Positions 32,501-41,344 of a stretch of DNA of 64,000 bases are shown here, piece after piece. Location of the stretch: the NCBI RefSeq assembly GCF_041734735.1, contig NC_134891.1:7094640-7158639 (forward strand), written 5' to 3'. Numbering within the stretch: position 1 is the first letter of the stretch; every line of letters begins with the position of its first letter. A program made the position numbers and the translations under genes. A model generated the notes under the pieces. That model was not told the DNA's origin. It searched no databases and saw only the letters and a list, made by a program, of their open reading frames with translations. The DNA is from Babylonia areolata (lineage: Eukaryota > Mollusca > Gastropoda > Neogastropoda > Buccinidae).

Positions 32501-34383
32501 CTTAAAAAAAAAAAAATTATCATTAAATCTTTCACTGCCAAGGTTCTGTTTAAAAAAACAAAAAAAACAAACAAAAAACACACCCAGCACCAACTATTTT
32601 AGACTCGGCTCTCTCGAATGAATCCGTTCATGTCAGAATGATGCAGTGAATTTGTTCACTTCAGACTCTATCAAGGGAAAAGTTTAGTCAATTTCCTATT
32701 ACAGTGTGAAAGACAGTCTGTTTTACATGACCCCTAAACTGAAGTCGCCTAGGGTGGTGAACTGTCTAGTTGACGAAAGTGAAAGCGTTGAGGGAAATCG
32801 GACATTTTGGCGGCATATGTGATATACTGTGTGAAACTGATGCATTTGAGTTTGGCATGGCAAGAATATGAAACCAAAAAGTTTTGAATGATTTCAACAA
32901 CTCCCCTTTTTCATTGTCGGGGATGACTGGACTATACTTCTGGCTCTGCCCCCCCCTTTTTTTTCTTTTTTTTTTAAATAAAAAGTTTTAAGTTTTTGTT
33001 GGGCATGCTTACTTCTGCACCTACCCCTCCTCGACGATTATTTATTCAAGCAGCCTTCAGTGATGTGATTATTAATCATATTCACAGAGTCCTCAGGGAT
33101 GTGATTATTTATTCGAGCAGTCCTCGACGATGTCGTTATTTATTCACACAGTCTTTGTTGATGTGATTATTTATTCAAGCAGTCCTCAGTGATGTCATTA
33201 TTTAGTCACACGGGTCTTGGTGTAATGCGATTATTTATTCAAGCAGTCCTCAATAATGTGATTATTAATTCACTCAGTCTTCGTTGATGCGATTGTTTAT
33301 TCAAGAAGTCCTCATTGGTGTGGTTATTTATTCACACAGTCTTTAGTGATATGATTATTTATTATCTTGAGTGTTGGTTTAGAGGTAATGCGTCCGCCTA
33401 GGAAGCGAGAGAATCTGAGCGCACTGGTTTGAATCTCATAGTCACCAGTATTTTCTCCCACTATACTAGACCTTGAATGGTGGTCTGGACACTAGTCATT
33501 CAGGTGAGATGATAAACGGAGGTCCCATATGCAGCATGCACTTAGCACACGTAAAAGAACCCACAGCAACAGAAGGGTTGTCCGTGGCAAAATTCTGTAG
33601 AAAAAGTCCACTTCAAGAGGAAAACACATTGCAGGCAAAAAATAATTCTGTTTTTTTAAGGGTGGCGCTGTCGGTGTAGCCACGCGTTGTCCATGGGGAG
33701 AGCACCCCGATTTTCTCACAGAGAAATCTGTTGTGACAAAATGAGTAATATAATACAACTGAAGCAGTCCTCGGAGATAATTATGATTATTTATTCTTGC
33801 AGTCCTGAATGGTGTGATAATTAATTCACACAGTATAAATTCAAGCAGTCCTCGGTGATATGATTATTTGTTCTTGCAGTCCTCAATGCTGTGATTATTT
33901 GTTCACACAGTCCTCGGTGATATGATTATTTATTCTCGCAGTCCGCAGTGCTGTGATTATTTGTTCACACAGTCCTTGGTGATATGATTATTTATTCTCG
34001 CAGTCCTCAATGCTGTGATTATTTGTTCACACAGTCCTTGGTGATATGATTGTTTATTCTCGCAGTGATTGATGCTGTGATTATTTATTCACACAGTCCT
34101 TGGTGATATGATTATTTGTTCTCGCTGTCCTCAATGCTGTGATTATTTATTCACACAGTCCTTGGTGATATGATTATTTATTCTCGCAGTCCTCAATGCT
34201 GTGATTATTTGTTCACACAGTCCTTGGTGATATGATTATTTATTCTCGCAGTCCTCGATGCTGTGATTATTTGTTCACACAGTCCTTCATTTTCAGGCCC
34301 AGCAGCCTGAGGAGCAGCTGCGGGAGACCAAGGTGTTGGAGTCTATAGAAAAGTTGCTGGAATCTCTGCAAGTGTCCACGTAA
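18965..34383 (+). CDS. EMC2: ER membrane protein complex subunit 2 (TPR scaffold), ten coding exons
   Basis: Coding exons are 18965-18989, 20841-20954, 21444-21508, 23409-23494, 25842-25899, 26302-26387, 27753-27894, 29691-29801, 31928-32032 and 34297-34383, giving 292 aa; human EMC2 is 297. All junctions are GT-AG and in frame. The protein starts [23 protein letters not shown]-type helices run from about residue 85 to 230, with [31 protein letters not shown] and [11 protein letters not shown] colinear with the human protein. EMC2 is the soluble cytosolic scaffold of the EMC, which inserts tail-anchored and multipass proteins into the ER membrane. It is divergent from DNALI1. Its introns hold three copies of element D-type or SINE-A insertions near splice sites and a large tandem array before the last exon. 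Confidence 0.97.
19655..19890 (+). mobile_element. SINE-A, old decayed copy
   Basis: Recognisable by GGCTGGTGGGTAAAAGGTTG, GTGCCTGAACC and AAAGATCCTGCAATCC in the right order. Lies in EMC2 intron 1. Confidence 0.55.
20437..20580 (+). repeat. Diverged interspersed repeat, copy 2
   Basis: Matches 108-258 over scattered blocks and is more decayed. Lies in EMC2 intron 1. Confidence 0.4.
20841..20954 (+). CDS. EMC2: EMC2 coding exon 2
   Basis: Encodes [20 protein letters not shown] to SHKLGNE. The acceptor is tgttttccag|AGGCC and the donor is GAGC|gtaagt. Confidence 0.95.
21444..21508 (+). CDS. EMC2: EMC2 coding exon 3
   Basis: Encodes [20 protein letters not shown] then TE, matching human [20 protein letters not shown]. 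The acceptor is tatttccag|TGTGG and the donor is ACAGAG|gttagt. Confidence 0.95.
22172..22535 (+). mobile_element. SINE-A, young full-length copy
   Basis: Intact head, body and (GAA)5 tail, flanked by a perfect 13-bp duplication AACTCTTGGAATG at 22159-22171 and 22536-22548. In EMC2 intron 3. Confidence 0.92.
22742..23330 (+). mobile_element. Element D copy 2
   Basis: Full length. Hairpin head, (GT)n, conserved body and end CACAAGTGAGTCTTGAAGGC. Ends 78 bp before EMC2 exon 4. Confidence 0.8.
23409..23494 (+). CDS. EMC2: EMC2 coding exon 4
   Basis: Encodes [20 protein letters not shown] to EAEG. The acceptor is ggaacacag|ATGTGC, with a poor pyrimidine tract. The 3' end of a D element lies 78 bp upstream. 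The donor is GGAAG|gtgggt. Confidence 0.93.
23626..23848. repeat. Pentanucleotide array (ACAGT/ACAAT), about 220 bp
   Basis: 5-bp period with unit drift from ACAGT to ACAAT; lies on the 5' side of the truncated SINE-B copy 5. Confidence 0.88.
23850..24072 (+). mobile_element. SINE-B copy 5, 5'-truncated
   Basis: Lacks the tRNA-like head. Starts at GAGGTCCTGTGTGCAACATG and ends in the typical TGACAAAAAGTAATAAATAA. A pentamer array lies directly on its 5' side. In EMC2 intron 4. Confidence 0.7.
24269..24918 (+). mobile_element. TTAA-flanked piggyBac-like remnant, family F copy 1
   Basis: 650 bp between TTAA at 24265 and 24919. The inverted ends CTCACTCCAGATGATGG and CTCACTCCGGACGAATAG agree at about 14 positions. 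It contains a coding scrap, [15 protein letters not shown] followed by acidic residues, resembling the N-terminus of piggyBac transposases. Confidence 0.7.
25048..25612. repeat. Tandem duplication in EMC2 intron 4
   Basis: A unit of about 245 bp (GTGTTTTGTTCAGGAAAAAC to CAAGAAATCATGTTATG) is present twice and nearly identical. Its last 60 bp (TTATGGTTGCTTCATAACGT) is then repeated further. Confidence 0.88.
25842..25899 (+). CDS. EMC2: EMC2 coding exon 5
   Basis: Encodes [20 protein letters not shown]; the serine codon is split with exon 4. The acceptor is gttgagcag|CTATG and the donor is AACATG|gtaaga. Confidence 0.95.
26302..26387 (+). CDS. EMC2: EMC2 coding exon 6
   Basis: Encodes [20 protein letters not shown] to DYLKK. 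The acceptor is tttattccag|TTTGCG and the donor is AAAAAA|gtaagt. Confidence 0.95.
27405..27641. repeat. Complex CA array
   Basis: CA tracts with a repeated block AACACTCRCAACACATACTC, ending 110 bp before EMC2 exon 7. Confidence 0.85.
27753..27894 (+). CDS. EMC2: EMC2 coding exon 7
   Basis: Encodes [20 protein letters not shown] to HLYHQKYAD, the best-conserved TPR block. The acceptor is aactctccag|GTTCATG and the donor is GCTGAT|gtaagt. A SINE-B copy begins about 11 bp after the donor. Confidence 0.97.
27906..28328 (-). mobile_element. SINE-B copy 6 next to EMC2 exon 7 donor
   Basis: Full-length reverse copy whose poly-T/tail begins about 11 bp after the exon 7 donor. Confidence 0.8.
29691..29801 (+). 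CDS. EMC2: EMC2 coding exon 8
   Basis: Encodes [20 protein letters not shown] to ALYGLFL. The acceptor is ttgtgtttcag|TTAAAG and the donor is TTTCTG|gtaagg. Confidence 0.96.
30010..30375 (-). mobile_element. SINE-B copy 7, old
   Basis: Decayed reverse copy with a recognisable GTTTCTCTGTGTGAAATTC end and an ATTGT/ATTCT pentamer tail at 29965-30008. Confidence 0.6.
30440..30575 (+). mobile_element. SINE-C copy 1 (short tRNA-like SINE)
   Basis: A (TATCAG)n head, TAGCTCAAGGAGG resembling an A box, GGTCAAATCCA resembling a B box, and an A/GAAA-rich tail. Matches 52590-52722 over about 130 bp. Confidence 0.65.
31115..31708 (+). mobile_element. Element D copy 3
   Basis: Full length, differing from copy 2 at only a few percent of sites by eye. 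Ends about 220 bp before EMC2 exon 9. Confidence 0.8.
31928..32032 (+). CDS. EMC2: EMC2 coding exon 9
   Basis: Encodes [20 protein letters not shown] to QISTKYK. The acceptor is tgttgacag|TCGGCC and the donor is TATAAG|gtgggt. A SINE-A insertion follows within 25 bp. Confidence 0.95.
32054..32475 (-). mobile_element. SINE-A, full length with target duplication
   Basis: Reverse copy flanked by a perfect 12-bp repeat GGCAGATGAAGC at 32042-32053 and 32476-32487. It lies 10-20 bp after the EMC2 exon 9 donor. Confidence 0.88.
33035..34290. repeat. Minisatellite, 31/62-bp unit, EMC2 intron 9
   Basis: Alternating half-units GATTATTTATTCACACAGTC and CTTGGTGATATGATTATTTA repeat about 20 times, become more uniform towards exon 10 and stop about 8 bp before its acceptor motif. 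Interrupted by SINE-B copy 8. Confidence 0.9.
33366..33757 (+). mobile_element. SINE-B copy 8 inside a tandem array
   Basis: Near full-length forward copy interrupting the minisatellite of EMC2 intron 9. The array resumes on both sides, so the SINE arrived after the array formed. Confidence 0.78.
34297..34383 (+). CDS. EMC2: EMC2 coding exon 10 and stop
   Basis: Encodes [20 protein letters not shown] then LESLQVST and TAA. The acceptor is tcattttcag|GCCCAG, reached directly by a tandem array. The end matches the human C-terminus VEDMLETLQITQS. Confidence 0.95.
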   Translation, partial: AQQPEEQLRETKVLESIEKLLESLQVST

Positions 34384-34511
34384 TGTGTGGACTGTGAATC
34401 CTTTGTCAGACTTTTCCTCCCCTGTTCATCAGTAGCTTTTTCATTGTGGTGGCAATATTGTGGTTATGTGCGGCAGTTTGTGACGGGGGGGGGAGAGCGA
34501 GAGAGAGAGAG

Positions 34512-34820
34512 AAAGAGATGAGAGAAGGGGGCGTGGGGGTTGGGGGAAGAGAGATGGTGGATGATTTCTTTGAATGATGTGTTTTATGTCAAATTCATAA
34601 ACAGGAGAGAGAGAGAGATGAGAGAAGGGGGCGTGGGAGTTGGGGGAAGAGAGATGGTGGATGATTTCTTTGAATGATGTGTTTTATGTCAAATTCATAA
34701 ACAGGAGAGAGAGAGAGAGAGATGAGAGAAGGGGGCGTGGGGGTTGGGGGAAGAGAGATGGTGGATGATTTCTTTGAATGATGTGTTTTATGTCAAATTC
34801 ATAAACAGGAGAGAGAGAGA
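34512..34820. repeat. Three-copy repeat in the EMC2 3'UTR
   Basis: A unit of about 97-100 bp (GAGAGAAGGGGGCGTGGG to TCAAATTCATAAACAGGAGA) occurs three times, almost identical, 130 bp after the stop codon. Confidence 0.88.
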
Positions 34821-34931
34821 GAGTTTCACTCTGAGATGATTTTGTGTTCCTATTCTGTGTTTGGAAATAGAAATGTCCGTCATTTTATAATGGGAATAGT
34901 GACAGAGAATGTGAAGATTTTTGTGTGAGTC

Positions 34932-34964
<33 letters not shown>

Positions 34965-35318
34965 CTATATGTGTACGTGTGCATATGTATGTGTGTGTGT
35001 GTGTGTGTGTGTATTGAACTATTTAGAATTTGTGATCACAAAATGTTCTATGCGAAGTTTTCTACACTGCCGTGTCAACCTAGAATTGTACTATTTGGTG
35101 TATATCCTCTTGTTTAAAGATAAATTATGTCATGTGAAACCACACAGGTGTGTGTTTGTGATTGTTCCGAAATGCTGTTTGTGTACATGTGGAAGTGTTG
35201 TATTTCTTGCAGATATAAATGGTGAACAAATACTTTTGATCTGGTGTTTCAGTCTCGACAGTGAGAAAAATGGATGAGCATGAGCGAGAACATATATTAT
35301 ACACAAAACTTAGAGAAG

Positions 35319-35324
35319 AATAAA
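35319..35324 (+). terminator. EMC2: Possible EMC2 poly(A) signal
   Basis: AATAAA about 935 bp after the EMC2 stop, followed by an A run and then the F element. Chosen by position only. Confidence 0.4.
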
Positions 35325-35345
35325 AAAAAAAAAAGGGTGGGTTAA

Positions 35346-35983
35346 CTCATTCCAGATGATGAACGCGTTCCTGCCGTAAGGTAGCGTTCTGGACGACGGA
35401 AAGCTTTGTGGTTTCAACAATTAAAAATTTTTCCACGTTTTCCTCATGGGGTAGCATAACAATCGCAGCTACACCGGGCATTGCGAACGTGTCAAGGGTC
35501 GAATGGAAAGTTTCTTCATGAGATTTTGTAACAACACACTCCACAGTGAGCCAGCAAGTTCAGGACCACACACGACAATCTAATCTGCATACGTATCGAA
35601 AATGGTGTCGCAGGTGATACAAGTGGAAATTTTTGGAGCAAACTAGATCACGACAGCAGCCTTTACCGCTGCTGAAGTGATTGAAATGCTTCAAACTGAA
35701 GGTTTCAACATCAACGAGGATGAGGAAAACGTTGAATAAAGTATCTGCAATGAAGAAAGCTACCAGCAAGAAGTTACTGATAGTAACTCAGCTTCTGAGA
35801 GCAGTGAAGAGGGAGTGGGGTGGGCGTTCACACGATGTGAGGAGAGGGGTCAGTGGTCAAGTACAGTGAGTTTCATTCAGTTACTTTATGTTTTGTATTT
35901 TTGTGATTTTTTTTTTTCCTAACCCCAACAAATGGGTCGTCTGTAGGGAAAAGCAAGGGAGAGAACTATTCGTCCAGAGTGAG
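35346..35983 (+). mobile_element. TTAA-flanked piggyBac-like remnant, family F copy 2
   Basis: 638 bp between TTAA at 35342 and 35984, closely similar to 24269-24918, including the region that codes the [11 protein letters not shown] scrap. Confidence 0.7.
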
Positions 35984-36038
35984 TTAAAATACTGAAAAAT
36001 TGAATGCTATAAGTAGTATAAGCAGTATAAAAGGTTAG

Positions 36039-36262
36039 CTCTCTCCATACGAACGGCGAAAGAGACGACGTTAACAGCGTTTCTCCCCAATTACCACCAT
36101 CAAAATATTCCAAGCGGCAGGCTCTTATACTGAAGAGGTGAATGTTGACAAAGAATACCACAATTCTGACGATGGAAGCTAAAGGTTGGATCATTGAGAC
36201 ACCCACTGGACATCCGAGGGGTCTGTGTAGAGGAGAAGAGAGGACTGGCCGTACTGAGTGAG
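36039..36262 (+). mobile_element. TTAA-flanked MITE, family E copy 3
   Basis: 224 bp between TTAG (36035) and TTAA (36263), about 50 bp downstream of an F element. Confidence 0.78.
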
Positions 36263-36782
36263 TTAAAAGTCCTATAGTCTTTTATAGCCATCAGGGGGCA
36301 TGGCATTGAATTCATATCAACTGTGGCATGGCATAGGGAGGGGGGGGTCCAGTCCTCTGATTCCATCGTTTTAAATTCCCCCGACCCATTGACACCTTCA
36401 GTTAAATCGTGCCTTTCCCACAGACACAACACTATGTTGAGACGAGACCTCAGTTCCTGATCAACAGTGAATGCTGGATCAGCAGTCCATCACCTGATCA
36501 CTTCAGACACAGTGCCTCCCTAGTGAAACCGTATCTTAGGTCATGGGATCTTGAACGTTCGAAAGCACAGTACACAAATTCACAATCCTGCAGCTTACAG
36601 AAGCTGTATGGAACATGGAAGGATGAAAATGCTGAAAGATTATTCTACAGAAAAAAACAAACAAAAATAATGCTGGCAGGAAAGCTAGTCAGGGCATTTG
36701 ATCCTCAATGAAATGTAAACATTGAGAACAACACAATGTTTTCTTGTAAGGATTCCTTACATCCAGGTGTTATTCCACTAAC

Positions 36783-37435
36783 CATCATGGCCTGGCTTCG
36801 CTGACGAAGATCTAGGAAGGGCGTTGTCCACGTCTGATGCAGGCACGCTCATGGCTGACAAGGCCAATGCGGGAAAAGCAGAGTCGGCCGCAGCGGTTGC
36901 AAGGGAAAGTCTGGTCTGGGTTCGCGGCTGCAGCGTCGTGGTTCTTCCTCCTGCGTTTGTCCTCAAGGCTGGCCCTGCGGTTGTTTTCGAAGGAGGAGAC
37001 AGCTTGGTGGATGGTGCGTCGCCAGGTCTCTCGATCAGTGGCTACTGCGGACCACTGGCGATGGTCAATGTGACAGGCACCGAGAGCTTTCTTCAAGGAG
37101 TCTTTGTATCTCTTCTTGGGTGCTCCTCTGTCACGGTGGCCAGTGGACAGTTCGCCATACAGCGCGATCTTGGGCAGGCGGTGGTCCTCCATCCTGGACA
37201 CGTGCCCTGCCCAACGTAGCTGGGTCTTTAGCAGGCCTGCCTCGATGCTGATAGTCTTTGCCTGCTCCAGGACCTCGACATTTGTGATGTAGTCACTCCA
37301 GTGGATGCTGAGGATGGTGCGAAGGCAGCGCTGGTGAAAGCGATCAAGCAGTCGTATGTGGTGCCGGTAGGTGACCCAGGTTTCGGAGCCATACAACAGG
37401 GTGGGCAGTACAACAGCTCTGTACACGCTGATCTT
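36783..37435 (-). mobile_element. 5'-truncated LINE with open reverse-transcriptase C-terminus
   Basis: An open frame of 204 codons (37426-36812) begins YRAVVLPTLLYGSETWVTY, continues LLKTQLRWAGHVSRMEDHRL and ends in a zinc finger FPCNRCGRLCFSRIGLVSHE. This is the C-terminus of a non-LTR reverse transcriptase, with no break in the part present. A perfect 13-bp duplication TTATTCCACTAAC flanks it at 36770-36782 and 37436-37448. Clade not assigned. A recent insertion. Confidence 0.9.
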
Positions 37436-38439
37436 TTATTCCACTAACAGTATATGACTTTTTGCATGAATGCGAAAGGCGTTACCGGTATATGACTTTT
37501 TATGTATTTACCATAAAGTACCTTGCATGCTCCCATGTTCCATTAAATGTGCGTTCCCAAACATTGAAACAAAATTTGTGCATGAGGTAACCTACCCTGT
37601 AAATGCTCACTCCTACTTTGTATTGGGATGGGAAAAACTACACACAAAAAAAGTTCTCTGAGTTTTTTCAGGACTGCACTCAGTTGTGTTTTATGATGGT
37701 GGTGGGTTTTTTTTAATTTTTTTTTTTTTTTTTTAATGTTTTCTCCTTTCCAAAAAAAGATTCAGAACACTTGTGATGTCAACATGACATGCTGGTTTTA
37801 ACTCATGAATGATGAGGTTCCAGTTTTAAGCAAAAACAGAATATAAAAAAGCAGTGCCTGAGTTACCTGTGTTTCAGAAAATTACTACTACAAAAAATAC
37901 CCTGTAGAAAACGTTTGCAGTCACTGCGATGAACAGGAACAAGACATGGAGGTTATTGTGCTTCATCAAATTCAAACATGTCGTAACTGATTTGAAACAT
38001 GTTATCAGCTGATTATAGTTCTAATGGACTGATGCCATGGAAATGTGCAGGAAGCAGAGTACACCATGGCAATCACTGAAAGAGAACTGTGGATGGTTTA
38101 TGCAGAGAACACAAACACATAACAAGTATCTTGGTGGAGAACAAGGCAACAAGATAACAAAATCCAACATGGCTCAGAATGGTGGTTTTGAGTGATATCA
38201 GGCAAGGTATCACTATCGCACAATCAATTTGAAGTAGCCATGACAGCTTGAACAGAGTAACGGTAATTTGAACGTTCTGTTTGAACATACACCCTTCCTA
38301 TACACAACCTTCGCCCAAACCTCATTTCTCACCTCCTTCCTTAAACTCCTACTCAACCCTCCCACCCAAGACTTCACCACTACCTTCCCTAAACCCGTGC
38401 TCTTCCCTCGGACCCCCACTACCCACACAAGAAACGATT

Positions 38440-39115
38440 TGTTTCGTATTAATGCCTGCACAAGAAACGATCACTTTCGTAACACTGCCAGCACAAGAAA
38501 CGATCAATTTCTAAACATTGCCAGCACAAAGAAACGATCAGTTCTAAACAGTGCCATCACAAGAAATGATCACTTTCGCAACAACGCCAGAAACGATCAC
38601 TTTCATAACAGTGTCAGCACAGCAAAAGAAACAATTCGATAACACTGTCAGTACAAGAAGCGATCAATTTCGTAACAGTACCAGCATAAATACAAAAACG
38701 ATCAGTGTCGTCACACTGCCAGCACAGGAAACGATCAATTACTTCACAACACCAACACAAGAAAGGATTAGTGTTGCACACTGTCACACTCGTCACAGTG
38801 CCAGCACAAGAAACCATCAATGTCCGGCTAGTTAACAGTGCTGGCACAAGAAACGATCAGAGTCGTCACACTGCCAGCACAAGAACCCAGGTCAGAAAAT
38901 GACCAACTGATGTCATCACTGTGACAGCACAAAAAACAACAACAAAAAACAAACAAACAAAAAAACCAAAAAACAAACAAAAAAAAACACGATCGAAACA
39001 GTGCCAGCACAAGAAACAATTTTGTAACAGCACCAGAACAAGAAACGACCATTTTTGCAGCAGTGTCAGCACAAGAGGAAATGATCGATTTCGAAACAGT
39101 GACAGCACACACAAC
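38440..39115. repeat. Degenerate minisatellite, about 33-bp unit
   Basis: The core CCAGCACAAGAAACGATCA plus TTTCGTAACACTG repeats about 19 times with indels. Intergenic between EMC2 and SNRNP25. Confidence 0.85.
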
Positions 39116-39767
39116 AGACGATCATTGTTAAGGCATGGAATGAGAGAGAGAGAGAGAGAGATTTAATACACTGACAGAGTTATTTATAAAGTCTGACAGA
39201 GAACAATAGAAAATAATGAAAAGGTACATTTCTTTATCTTAACTGAAAATAAAGCTACTGACTGCAAGCTGACTTTGATTTGATGAAATCATTAATTTTT
39301 ATCAATGGCACAACCATTGAGAAACTTTTGAGTTTACATCATGGAACTAAGCGAACAAATCGGCAAAAACGATGGAGCGACCTCCCTTGGTCATGCATGA
39401 ACCAATGGAGTTATTTCCCATGCAAAGACCATCTGCAGCACAGTGACAATACTTGAATTTGACTTGAAGGCTATCTATCTAACCTCAAGAGGTAAGGAAA
39501 GACAAAAGGGAGCATGCTTCATGTAATTTTATTTCAACCACTTGATCAGCATCAGTGGCTTTGATTTGAACAAAGATTTTTCACGGTAGGTCGGCTCTCG
39601 CCTTATCTGACGCATTGAACTTTTTGATTCAGTAACCGGACCCACGTCTTTCAATGATTTATAATTATATAGTTTCATTCAGGAAGATTCAAAGAATCAC
39701 ATGCAATAATTAACCTTTGTACTTCAATGTGCATGAAAATTCACGGCAATTTATTAGAATGAAGATA

Positions 39768-40096
39768 AGATGGGCGCAATAGCCGAGTGGTTTAAGCGTT
39801 GGACTTTCAATCTGAGGGTCCGGGCTTCGAATCACGGTAACGGCGCCTGTTGGGTAAAGAATGGAGATTTTTCCGATCTCCCAGGCCTACATATGTGCAG
39901 ACCTGCTAGTGCCTGAACCCCCTTCGTGTGTATACGCACGCAGAAGATCAAATACGCACGTTAAAGATCCTGTAATCCATGTCAGTGTTCGGTGGGGGTG
40001 GGTTACGGAGACACGAAAATACTCAGCATGCATGAACTACGACAGAGTCATCGGCAAGTCGATGTTGGTCGTGTAACGGAAAGAAGAAGAAGAACA
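39768..40096 (+). mobile_element. SINE-A with altered 3' half
   Basis: Good head (GCAATAGCCGAGTGGTTTAA). The segment after TCAGCATGCATGAACTAC differs from other copies, but the GAAGAAGAAGAA tail is kept. Confidence 0.75.
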
Positions 40097-40323
40097 GTCG
40101 ATATTCCGTGGCATGTGGGATGGGGTGATATGTGAGGGGGCGACATGAACTTGTTCAATATTCATGTCGTGGTTGGCGCATGCTGATAATTTCTGCGTTG
40201 CCATAACCCACCAGTTTGAGATGTGCAATGCATTACATGATCTTTCATACATTGTGTGTGCATTTGATCCTCAGCACATGTTCAAACACACACACACTCA
40301 CACACACACACACACGCACACAC

Positions 40324-40361
<38 letters not shown>

Positions 40362-40758
40362 TGAAAGAGTTTCAGGCGCTTGCAGGTCTGCATATCTTTG
40401 AGATAAAAAAAAAAAAAAAAGCGCCACACTTTCTCTTCCTCTGTGATCAGTGCGCTGCTGCAGAGTTAGGTCAGTAACTGAGTAAGATCATTAATCTTCA
40501 GTCTTTTCACAGAAAAAGTTCTCTCAAATTTAGTTTGTTTATGAATGTAGTTTTGCAACTCCTGATCTTAGTTGGAATGCTGTGTGCATAAAGCCATTAC
40601 GATTCATTTTGAATAATAAAATTTATAGCCAGGCCAGCTTTTGGACATACAGTAATATATCTAGCACTCTGTGATGTGTGCTTATACAAATAATGCAATT
40701 GTGTGTGTGTGTGTGTGTGTGTTTACATCCTGAAAACGAGAATGAGCATGTGTGTGTG

Positions 40759-40789
<31 letters not shown>

Positions 40790-41027
40790 TTGCATCCTGA
40801 AAATAAGAACGAGCATGTTTGTGTTTGTTTGATTTTTTAAAATTTGGATATTGGATGAAATATGACACACACACACACACACATTCACACACACACACAC
40901 ACACAGCCACACACATACACACACTGCTTTTGCTACATGAACATTAATACTAATTCAACTGTACTCTTTCAGTGGGACAATTTGTGTGACCAGGAAACAT
41001 CAAGCGCTGAAATATTTTTGGAAAGTG

Positions 41028-41228
41028 ATGGCCGAGCCAGCAGAACAGGTTGGAGCTGGTACTGTCAGCACATCAGAAACAGACAACGCTGACACACCCG
41101 TGTCTGTCTCGGGGAAAGAAGACCTGACCAGTGACTCTGGCGGTGGGGAGAAGGAAGTGAAGGTGGAGGTGCTGTCCCATGGGGAGATCATGCATGTGGT
41201 CAAGGACACTGTTGCCGGACTCATTGCG
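41028..41228 (+). CDS. SNRNP25: SNRNP25 coding exon 1
   Basis: Encodes MAEPAEQVGAGTVSTSETDN to VKDTVAGLIA. An acceptor, tactctttcag|TGGGAC, preceded by a TACTAAT branch-site match at 40949-40955, implies a 5'UTR exon further upstream that I could not place. The donor is ATTGCG|gtcagt. Confidence 0.85.
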
Positions 41229-41304
41229 GTCAGTTGGGTTGTCAGTGTGGCTGCGTGGGTTTGATGGTGCATGCGATTTTGCAGCTGACTGGTTGTGATC
41301 TGTG

Positions 41305-41344
<40 letters not shown>

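Larger units (their letters stand above)
34384..40972. other. EMC2 3'UTR and EMC2-SNRNP25 interval
   Basis: Holds the three-copy 3'UTR repeat, a GT tract (34930-35010), an AATAAA at 35319 that may end EMC2, F copy 2, E copy 3, a LINE insertion, the 33-bp minisatellite and SINE-A at 39768. About 37450-38430 and 39150-39760 show no repeat or gene I recognise. A 5'UTR exon of SNRNP25 should lie somewhere here. Confidence 0.6.

Noticed and set aside
33035-34290. CRISPR-like array
   Set aside because: Units are contiguous without unique spacers, lie in an animal intron and drift as minisatellites do. The same holds for 38440-39115.
36409-36711. Open frame of 100 codons on the plus strand
   Set aside because: No family resemblance, no splice-consistent neighbours, ordinary base composition. 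Could be part of an unknown exon but cannot be supported.
40986-41027. Longer SNRNP25 start upstream of the ATG at 41028
   Set aside because: The open stretch has no ATG before 41028 after the acceptor. An upstream coding exon is possible but none was found.
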